A stretch of 64,000 bases of DNA from Gemmatimonadota bacterium. Its GTDB lineage: Bacteria; JAAXHH01. How positions within the stretch are numbered: position 1 is the stretch's first letter; every line of letters starts with the position of its first letter. The translations under genes were made by a program, and so were the position numbers. Where the stretch lies: assembly GCA_009841265.1 (NCBI GenBank), contig VXMB01000009.1, positions 665,911-729,910 on the forward strand, written 5' to 3'. Of this stretch, positions 33,816 to 40,788 are shown piece after piece. A model generated the notes under the pieces. The model did no database searches. It was not told the DNA's origin and saw only the letters and a list, made by a program, of their open reading frames with translations.

Positions 33816-33866
33816 CCGGCGCGACGTTGATTACGGTCGACGGCAGATAGGCAGAGTGACGGACAG

Positions 33867-34751
33867 TTACACGAGGCCGAGATCGGCCATGGTCCCGCGC
33901 AGTGCGTCGCGCTGTTCCTTTGACAGGGGCCTTCCTGGCGGCCGCGCCGACCCGCAATCAATGCCCAGCCGCTCGCTGAGCGCCGCCTTGGCCACCGAAT
34001 GGAACTCGCCGCCGCACGCGCCGAGGGACGCCCACACCCCGCTGGCGCGGTCCTGCGCGGTTTCTGCCCGTCCGAGATCTCCCGCGCGATAGGCCTTCCA
34101 GATTTCTACCCAGTATTCCGGCGTGATAACCGGTGGTCCGTCCACGCAGCCCGTAGCGCCGATCGTCAGGGCCGGGAGCATCAACTGGTGGTTGCCCACC
34201 AGGCACTTCAGCCCCAAGGCCGAGAAGTTGCGCACGTTGGCGAATACCTGGGACGAGTGCTTGAGGCCGGTCAGCTGCGGCACCCGGTCCTGGATCCTCC
34301 GCATCAGCGAAGGCGTGATCTCGACGCCCGTGGACTGGGGCAGGTTGTAGACGAAAAGGGGCAGATCCGCCGCGGCCGCCACGATGCGGTAGTGTTCGGC
34401 GATCGCTTCGTCGGTCCGGCCGTAGAAGAAAGGCGGCACGCAGCAGATGGCCTCCACCCCGGCGCCCGCGGCATGTTCGGCCAGCCGGGCCGCCCTTTCC
34501 GTGGTCGCGGCGCCGACATGCATGATGTTGTTCACCCGGCCACGGGACTGGTCCGCCGCCGCCGTGGCGATCCGCATGTTCTCCTCGTCGCTGAGCAGGA
34601 TGCTTTCACCCGTCCCGCCCGCGATCCAGAATCCGTGGACACCGGCCTCGATATTGAATTCCATGACCCGGCGGAACGCCTCTTCATTGAAACTGTCGTC
34701 GCTGTGCATCGGGGTGATGATGGCGGGCAGGATACCTTCGAACGCGGACAT
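33867..34751 (-). CDS. DapA/NanA family lyase (dihydrodipicolinate synthase-like)
   Basis: A 294-residue class I aldolase. The Schiff-base lysine is K164 (LTGLKHSSQ), the catalytic tyrosine Y135 (VYNLPQST) and the carboxylate-binding loop GGTGES (45-50). The context (catabolic enzymes, no lysine-pathway genes) favours a sugar-acid or keto-acid aldolase or dehydratase rather than true DapA. GGAAGGAG lies eight bases before the ATG at 34751. It is convergent with the beta-decarboxylating dehydrogenase and divergent from GlcF. Confidence 0.87.
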   Translation of the reverse strand: MSAFEGILPAIITPMHSDDSFNEEAFRRVMEFNIEAGVHGFWIAGGTGESILLSDEENMRIATAAADQSRGRVNNIMHVGAATTERAARLAEHAAGAGVEAICCVPPFFYGRTDEAIAEHYRIVAAAADLPLFVYNLPQSTGVEITPSLMRRIQDRVPQLTGLKHSSQVFANVRNFSALGLKCLVGNHQLMLPALTIGATGCVDGPPVITPEYWVEIWKAYRAGDLGRAETAQDRASGVWASLGACGGEFHSVAKAALSERLGIDCGSARPPGRPLSKEQRDALRGTMADLGLV

Positions 34752-34831
34752 GCAATCGGCTCCTTCCTGTCAAATCGACGTTTCTAAGGACGGTTTTGCG
34801 AACCGGATGTTCCCTTGTGGCGCAACGCGAG

Positions 34832-34866
34832 TGCGCGTCAACGCGCATCTACACAACTGTGCGCGT
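34832..34866. promoter_or_regulatory. Operator-like inverted repeat with three half-sites
   Basis: TGCGCGT (34832-34838), CA, ACGCGCA (34841-34847) form a perfect 16-bp palindrome, and another TGCGCGT lies at 34860-34866. Located 80-115 bases from the DapA-like start, in position to bind a dimeric regulator. Confidence 0.45.
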
Positions 34867-34937
34867 ATCATGGGAAGGTAAATCGAACGGAGGATTTTGG
34901 AAGGGTTATTTCACCATCCGGAACGGCCATAAACTGC

Positions 34938-34969
34938 TTGACAATATACGCTTGAACTTTAGTTATACT
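34938..34969 (+). promoter_or_regulatory. Weak promoter candidate upstream of GlcF
   Basis: TTGACA at 34938-34943 and TATACT at 34964-34969 are both good boxes, but the 20-bp spacer is long for a sigma-70 promoter; an activator might be needed. Confidence 0.3.
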
Positions 34970-35080
34970 ACGATCGTCACCCGGCCGAAAAGGCCGACCG
35001 ATGCGAATAGACCGGCCGATGCATCCTGCCGATCAGGCTGTCCGATGCACCCGCCCGCGCAAGATCGGAATCCGCATAGC

Positions 35081-36412
35081 ATGAGCACGCAGAACAGACT
35101 GGTACACGAATACGACAAGTTTCTGGATTGCGTGCACTGCGGACTGTGTCTTCCCGCCTGTCCGACCTATACCGAACTCGGCGTGGAAATGGACTCCCCC
35201 CGCGGCCGCATCCACCTGATGCGGGCCTACGCGGACGGGCGTATCGAACTGACGGATCACTTCGAGACGCATATAAGCGGGTGCCTGGACTGCCGGGCCT
35301 GCGAAACGGCCTGTCCCGCGGGCGTCCACTACGGCAGCCTCGTGGAAGCAGCCCGGGCGGAGATCGTTGAGAAGCGGCCCCGACCCTTGCTCGGCCGGTT
35401 GTTCCGGAACCTGGTGTTCGAACGGTTGTTGCCGTCGCGTTTCCTGCTCTCCGTGGTTTTCCTGCCTTTACGCTGGTACCAGGCGCTTGGCATACAAAAA
35501 CTCGCTCGCAGGGTGGGTCTGACGAAACTACTCCCTTCCCGACTGCGCGGCATGGAGGCCATGATGCCGGACATGCCCAGCACTTCGATGAAGGCGGAGC
35601 TACGACCGTTCTCCCCGGCACGGGAGACGGCGGCCTACCGGGTGGGCCTGGTTACTGGATGCGTGATGAACGAGATGTTCACCCACGTGAACACCGCTAC
35701 GGTCCGCGTGTTGAACGAAAACGGGTGCGACGTGGTCCTACCCGATGCCCAGACCTGCTGCGGGGCGCTTCAGGTACACAGCGGGGAGCGCGAGGTGGCC
35801 GAATCACTGGCCCGCAGGAACATCGATGTATTTGAGCAGGCGGAAGTGGATGCCGTCATCATCAACGCCGCGGGATGCGGCGCGCAGTTGAAGGAGTACG
35901 GCGACCTGCTGGCCGGGGATCCCGACTACCACGACCGTGCCCGCGTCTTTGCGGACAAAGTCAAAGACGTTCACGAGTTTCTCGCAGGGATACCAGTCAG
36001 GGCGGACATGGGACCGGTCCGGGCACGGGTCGCCTATCACGATGCCTGCCACCTCGCCCACGGACAGCGAGTCCGCGATGAGCCCCGGGACCTGCTGAGC
36101 CTGATTCCCGGCCTCGAGCTCGTCGAACTGGAAGAATCGGACTGGTGCTGCGGCAGCGCCGGTATTTATAACATTACCCATCCCGCCATGGCGGACCGGC
36201 TGCTCGCGCGCAAGATGAACCACGTCAAGCAGGCTGCGCCCGACGTGGTGGCCACCGGCAATCCCGGCTGCATCCTGCAGATCCGGCACGGCATAAACCG
36301 GGACGGCGGGGAGATCGAGGTCCTTCACCCGGTGGAACTGCTCGACCGGGCCTACCGCTTGAAGCACGAGGAAGAAGCGAACGTTCGGCAAGCCGCATCA
36401 GACGGAGCGTAG
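35081..36412 (+). CDS. GlcF-like glycolate oxidase iron-sulfur subunit
   Basis: A 443-residue protein with two N-terminal [4Fe-4S] sites (C17/C20/C23/C27 and C68/C71/C74/C78), followed by two CCG domains (QTCCGALQVHSGE; SDWCCGSAGIYNI with YHDACHLAHGQ). This is the layout of GlcF, which passes electrons from the GlcD/GlcE flavoproteins during glycolate oxidation. The ATG at 35081 is used, with an alternative at 35045. GlcD and GlcE are not in the window. It starts the long plus-strand run that leads into the formate dehydrogenase genes. Confidence 0.88.
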   Translation: MSTQNRLVHEYDKFLDCVHCGLCLPACPTYTELGVEMDSPRGRIHLMRAYADGRIELTDHFETHISGCLDCRACETACPAGVHYGSLVEAARAEIVEKRPRPLLGRLFRNLVFERLLPSRFLLSVVFLPLRWYQALGIQKLARRVGLTKLLPSRLRGMEAMMPDMPSTSMKAELRPFSPARETAAYRVGLVTGCVMNEMFTHVNTATVRVLNENGCDVVLPDAQTCCGALQVHSGEREVAESLARRNIDVFEQAEVDAVIINAAGCGAQLKEYGDLLAGDPDYHDRARVFADKVKDVHEFLAGIPVRADMGPVRARVAYHDACHLAHGQRVRDEPRDLLSLIPGLELVELEESDWCCGSAGIYNITHPAMADRLLARKMNHVKQAAPDVVATGNPGCILQIRHGINRDGGEIEVLHPVELLDRAYRLKHEEEANVRQAASDGA

Positions 36413-36474
36413 CCAGTTCAATGGCGAACGGGTTCCAGCTCGTCGCCGCAAATCCCACAGGAGCGTTACCCGCC

Positions 36475-36708
36475 ATGCCTGTTTTCGAGTACCACTGCAC
36501 ATATTGTGACGATGATTTCGAAATGCTCGTAATGAACGCGGCCGCATCGGAAAGCATTTCCTGTCCCACGTGCTCAGCAGACGACGTGTTCAGGAAGTTC
36601 TCCACTTTCGCTACGGCTACATCGGCAAAAGAATCCGCGGCTACCGCGGCAACACCGGCACCTGTTCCCTCCTCGTCTTGCGGACCAGGCTGCGGATGCC
36701 ATCATTAG
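36475..36708 (+). CDS. FmdB-family zinc-ribbon protein
   Basis: A 77-residue protein. It has the FmdB-type zinc ribbon (FEYHCTYC near the start, then SCPTCSADD), an alanine-rich spacer and a Cys-rich tail CGPGCGCHH. The family is presumed regulatory but its function is not established. The ATG at 36475 is preceded by AGGAG (36459-36463); the upstream in-frame ATG at 36421 adds residues not found in the family. It lies between GlcF and PepA on the same strand. Confidence 0.82.
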   Translation: MPVFEYHCTYCDDDFEMLVMNAAASESISCPTCSADDVFRKFSTFATATSAKESAATAATPAPVPSSSCGPGCGCHH

Positions 36709-36804
36709 TCTCATGGAATCCCTTTGCAGGACGCCAGTGTATTCGGGCCGGTTTCCCTACCCGCGGCACGGAACCGCCGACCGCCCCAATACGGACAGAA
36801 GCGC

Positions 36805-38319
36805 ATGCAAATAGACGTTAAAATCGGACGGATCGGATCGGAAGCCGACATCACCGTGATCATTGGGCTGTTCAAAGAGGAACAGCTCGAGGAGAGCGAC
36901 GCCGAGGTCATGGAACCCGCGTTGCACCGGTATCTGCAGGATGTACTGGCCCTGGGAGATTTCAAGGGCGGAGACCAGGAAGTCGCGGTGCTTTATCCGC
37001 TCGGCCAGGCGCCGCCGGGCCGTATTATCCTCGTGGGACTCGGATCGCGCGATGAATTCTCCCTTGAAACGGCACGGCGCGCATCCGGCGTAGCCGTCAG
37101 AAGGGCGCTGAAACTCGGGGTATCCGAACTGTCCATAACCGTGCACGGACCGGGCGGACCAGACGGTCCCGGCGCACCGGTATTCGAGCTTAGGGATTGC
37201 GCTCAGGCCACAGTGGAAGGCCTGTTGCTTGGCGCATACCGTTACGACGACTTCAAGACCGGCGATGAAGATCGACCCGGGCTCGATTCGGTGGCCGTCG
37301 TGACACCGCAACGGGCGCAGGCCTATGAGATCAGGGACGGGATTGAAGACGGTCAGATAAGCGCCGAGGGCACAACCCTGGCACGGGACCTCTCCAACGC
37401 GCCCGGCAATGCGATGACCCCGCGCAAGCTGGCCGCCGCCGCCCGGAATATGGCCGGGGAAACCGGACTGAAATGCCGCGTCCTGACGCGGAAGGACATC
37501 GCAAACGAGCGCATGGGCGCCCTGCTCGCCGTCAATGCCGGCAGCGAGGAGCCGCCTCGATTCATCGTGCTGGAACACGGCGAAGCGACCGACGGGACGG
37601 ATACACTGGTATTCATCGGCAAGGGCATCACATTCGACAGCGGCGGCATATCGATCAAATCTAGCGGCGGCATGGAGGATATGAAGCACGACATGTCCGG
37701 TGCGGCCGCCGTGATCGGCGCGATGCGGTCCATCGCCCTGTCTAAACCTTCCGTTCACGTGGTGGGACTCGTTCCGGCCACCGAAAACCTCCCGGACGGC
37801 AGGGCGCTGAAACCCGGCGACATCATCACGACCCGCTCGGGCAAGACGATCGAAGTGATCAACACCGATGCCGAAGGGCGCCTCGTACTCGCCGACGCCC
37901 TGGAGTACGCGGAGCGGTACAATCCAGCCGCGGTGGTCGATCTGGCCACGTTGACGGGGGCGTGCGTGGTCGCCCTCGGCCACGCCGCCACGGGGATGAT
38001 GGGAAACGACGACGGGTTGCAGGACCGGGTCCGGACGGCCGGAGAGACCGCGGGAGAGCGGGTCTGGCCGCTTCCGCTGTGGCAGGACTACCACGACCAG
38101 ATCAAGAGCCATATCGCCGACGTGAAGAACACCGGGGGACGGTGGGCCGGCGCGCTGACCGCGGGCGCGTTCCTGGCGAAGTTCGTCGAACGTCCCTGGG
38201 TGCACCTGGACATCGCGGGGACCGCGTATACGGATGCGAGCAAGCCATATTGCCCGAAAGGAGCCACAGGAGTGGGGGTGCGACTGCTGCTGCAACTGGC
38301 AAAGGACTGGAAGAGCTGA
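36805..38319 (+). CDS. pepA: Leucyl aminopeptidase (M17)
   Basis: A 504-residue cytosolic metallo-aminopeptidase of normal length for the family. The N-terminal macro-like domain precedes the catalytic domain with GKGITFDSGGISIK, the MKHDMSGAAAV stretch and the M17 signature NTDAEGRLVLADAL, which hold the two-metal ligands. The ATG at 36805 fits the family N-terminus. It removes N-terminal residues from peptides in protein turnover. The metallophosphoesterase gene follows after 3 bp. Confidence 0.95.
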   Translation: MQIDVKIGRIGSEADITVIIGLFKEEQLEESDAEVMEPALHRYLQDVLALGDFKGGDQEVAVLYPLGQAPPGRIILVGLGSRDEFSLETARRASGVAVRRALKLGVSELSITVHGPGGPDGPGAPVFELRDCAQATVEGLLLGAYRYDDFKTGDEDRPGLDSVAVVTPQRAQAYEIRDGIEDGQISAEGTTLARDLSNAPGNAMTPRKLAAAARNMAGETGLKCRVLTRKDIANERMGALLAVNAGSEEPPRFIVLEHGEATDGTDTLVFIGKGITFDSGGISIKSSGGMEDMKHDMSGAAAVIGAMRSIALSKPSVHVVGLVPATENLPDGRALKPGDIITTRSGKTIEVINTDAEGRLVLADALEYAERYNPAAVVDLATLTGACVVALGHAATGMMGNDDGLQDRVRTAGETAGERVWPLPLWQDYHDQIKSHIADVKNTGGRWAGALTAGAFLAKFVERPWVHLDIAGTAYTDASKPYCPKGATGVGVRLLLQLAKDWKS

Positions 38320-38322
38320 TCC

Positions 38323-39090
38323 ATGCGCATCGTACAACTCTCCGACCCCCATATCGTTCCAGCGGCGCAACAGCCCGTACACGGCCAGGACACGCTGGGA
38401 CGACTTCAGGCCGCCATAGATGCGGTTAACCGGTTGAGCCCCGCACCCGATCTGGTCGTCATGACGGGCGATCAGAGCAATGATGGGTCCGAAGCATCCT
38501 ACCTGACGCTGAAAAGCACCCTTTCCAGCCTACGCTTTCCCTGTCACATGGCCATGGGCAATCACGATTACAGGCCGGTTTTCCGCCGGATCATGCTGGA
38601 CGAATCCACCGCGAATCCGGCCCCGTATTTCTACACGCTGGATCGGTGCGGCCACCGGATAATCGTGCTCGATACCTACGACGAGGGGGAGGTGGAGGGA
38701 AGACTGGACGACGTTCAACTGGACTGGTTGGAACAGGAGCTTTCATACGATTTGCCGGCCACTGTGTGCATGCACCACCCGCCGGTACCGGTGGGCGTCC
38801 CGTGGATGGATAAGCTGATTCTGAAGGATGGTGGCCGGTTTGTTCGGATGTGCAACGCCCATGCATCATTGCGGCTGATTCTGTGCGGTCACCTCCACTA
38901 CGACTTTCGCATCGAACTGGATCATGCGACGGTCCTTATCGCTCCTAGCGTGGGCCTGCAGTTCCGCAAGGACCCCGTGGTCAAGCCGGACGGCACCCGC
39001 GTCATCGCGACGGACGAACCCGCGGCGTTCCGCATCGTCGACATCGACGGTCCGCGCTGGAAGACCTCGATACACCAGCTCACCCTGTAA
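38323..39090 (+). CDS. CpdA-like metallophosphoesterase
   Basis: A 255-residue calcineurin-like phosphoesterase of the cyclic-nucleotide phosphodiesterase (CpdA) class. The metal-site motifs are in order: DPH (residues 8-10), MTGDQSND, MGNHD, HHPPV and GHLH. The aspartate-rich second motif (GDQSND instead of GDLVD) is slightly unusual. Cleavage of cAMP or a related nucleotide is likely but not proven. It is 3 bp after pepA and 24 bp before the NuoEF-like gene, so all are probably one transcript. Confidence 0.88.
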   Translation: MRIVQLSDPHIVPAAQQPVHGQDTLGRLQAAIDAVNRLSPAPDLVVMTGDQSNDGSEASYLTLKSTLSSLRFPCHMAMGNHDYRPVFRRIMLDESTANPAPYFYTLDRCGHRIIVLDTYDEGEVEGRLDDVQLDWLEQELSYDLPATVCMHHPPVPVGVPWMDKLILKDGGRFVRMCNAHASLRLILCGHLHYDFRIELDHATVLIAPSVGLQFRKDPVVKPDGTRVIATDEPAAFRIVDIDGPRWKTSIHQLTL

Positions 39091-39114
39091 CCGTCTCCAA
39101 TCCGGACCCGGTAC

Positions 39115-40788
39115 ATGTTGATCGATGATCTGAGAGCAATACAGGCACGTCACGGGTTTCTGCCGGAAGAGGAATTGAAATCCCTTTCGGAACGCAAGGG
39201 CATACCGCTTTACGAAATCCATGGCGTGGCCGGTTTTTATCCGCACTTCCGGCAGGAACCGCCTCCCTCGGCCGACCTGCGCGTTTGTACCGATCTTTCT
39301 TGCCATCTCCACGGGGCCTGCGACGTGCTGGAGACCCTGCGGGAATCCGTGCGCTATGCCGGTCTGGACCAGTGGGAGGTCTCCGCGATTTCCTGTCTCG
39401 GCCAGTGCGACGGCGCGCCGGCGGTCTCGATCAACGGTCGCAGCTACCGGTCCATGACCGGGGAGCGGCTCGGCCGGTACGTTTCCCGCCTGGCCGCCGA
39501 CGGGAAGATCGCTCGCCAGCCCGTCAGGCGAACGATCAAACCGGGTTTCATCGATCCCTATGATCACCCGCTGGCCGCGGAATCCCTGAAACAGTGGGTC
39601 TCGCGCGGTGATGCGGAGGGGCTGGTGCAGACCATCAAAGATAGCGGACTGCGCGGCATGGGCGGGGCCGGATTCCCGACCGGCGTCAAGTGGGACCTCG
39701 TACGTAAAACGGCCTCCGACGTCAAGTACGCGATCTGCAATGCGGATGAGAGCGAACCGGGCACGTTCAAGGACCGCGAGATCCTCTACCACTACCCCCA
39801 TCTCGTCGTCGAGGGCCTGATCCTGGGCGGTCTCGCCGTAGGGGCCGATCGGGGATACCTGTTCCTGCGCCACGAATATGACCGTGAGCGCGAAGTGCTT
39901 GAAAGGACGATCAAGGCGTTCTATACGGCCGGATACCTGGGCGACGGCGTGCTGGATTCGGCGCATTCGTTTCATCTCGAGATATTCGACAGTCCGGGAG
40001 GATACATCTGCGGCGAGGAGACGGCCCTGCTCGAAGCGATGGAAGGGAAAAGGGCCGAGCCCCGCAACAAGCCGCCGTTTCCCGGCACGCACGGGCTTCA
40101 CGGACAACCCACGCTGATCAACAACGTCGAGACCTTCGCGTGGGTGCCTGCCATCCTGCGGCGCGGCGCCGACTGGTTCCGGTCCCAGGGGGTAAACGGC
40201 GCAGTCGGACGCAAGTACATCGCCCTGAGCGGCCACGTCAACCGGCCCGGCGTATACGAGATTCCACTCGGAACCAGGGTCTGCGATCTCATTCGGGACT
40301 ACGGGGGCGGCGTTGCCGGAGGACGCGATCTTATGGCCTTCTCTCCCGGTGGCACGTCATCGGGTTTCCTGCCGGCGTCCTTGGCGGATCTCCCCCTGGA
40401 TTTCAAACCGCTCGCCGATGCCGGTTCCATGCTGGGTTCCGGGGCGGTCATCGCACTGGCCGAAGGAACGGACATGGTGGACCTCGCCCGGAACGCGGTG
40501 TCGTTCTTCCGCAACGAGTCCTGCGGCAAGTGCGTGCCCTGCCGTATGGGCACGGAACACCTGGTCAAGTTGCTGGACACGATCATGGAGGGAGATGCCC
40601 GGTCCGACGCGCTGGAACCCGTGGCGGACGTCGCCGAGGCGTTGGAGCTCACCTCGATCTGCGGCTTGGGCCAGGCCGCTGCGCTGCCCCTTACCTCGGT
40701 GCTCCGGCATTTTCCTTCCGCCTTCGCATCGCGCGGCTGTCAACCGGCTGGCCTTGGAGAAAACACCGGGGGCGGTCCGGATGAATAG
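39115..40788 (+). CDS. NAD-linked formate dehydrogenase beta subunit (NuoE-NuoF fusion)
   Basis: A 557-residue diaphorase. The NuoE-like part (1-150) has the thioredoxin-type [2Fe-2S] ligands C58, C63, C94, C98. The NuoF-like part carries the FMN/NADH loop GMGGAGFPTGVKW, NADESEPGTFKDRE, ICGEETAL and the [4Fe-4S] site SCGKCVPCRMG with SICGLG. In soluble NAD-dependent formate dehydrogenases and hydrogenases this subunit moves electrons from the catalytic subunit to NAD+. It overlaps the FdhA start by 8 bp, so the two are co-translated. Confidence 0.92.
   Translation: MLIDDLRAIQARHGFLPEEELKSLSERKGIPLYEIHGVAGFYPHFRQEPPPSADLRVCTDLSCHLHGACDVLETLRESVRYAGLDQWEVSAISCLGQCDGAPAVSINGRSYRSMTGERLGRYVSRLAADGKIARQPVRRTIKPGFIDPYDHPLAAESLKQWVSRGDAEGLVQTIKDSGLRGMGGAGFPTGVKWDLVRKTASDVKYAICNADESEPGTFKDREILYHYPHLVVEGLILGGLAVGADRGYLFLRHEYDREREVLERTIKAFYTAGYLGDGVLDSAHSFHLEIFDSPGGYICGEETALLEAMEGKRAEPRNKPPFPGTHGLHGQPTLINNVETFAWVPAILRRGADWFRSQGVNGAVGRKYIALSGHVNRPGVYEIPLGTRVCDLIRDYGGGVAGGRDLMAFSPGGTSSGFLPASLADLPLDFKPLADAGSMLGSGAVIALAEGTDMVDLARNAVSFFRNESCGKCVPCRMGTEHLVKLLDTIMEGDARSDALEPVADVAEALELTSICGLGQAAALPLTSVLRHFPSAFASRGCQPAGLGENTGGGPDE

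Larger units (their letters stand above)
34752..35080. other. 329-bp divergent control region
   Basis: Lies between the DapA-like gene (minus) and GlcF (plus). It contains an inverted repeat with a third half-site (34832-34866), a promoter-like box pair (34938-34969), a small perfect hairpin CGGCC-GAAAA-GGCCG (34982-34996) that would lie in the GlcF leader, and four CCGATGC/CCGATCA copies (34998, 35016, 35029, 35042). No gene is seen. Confidence 0.55.
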
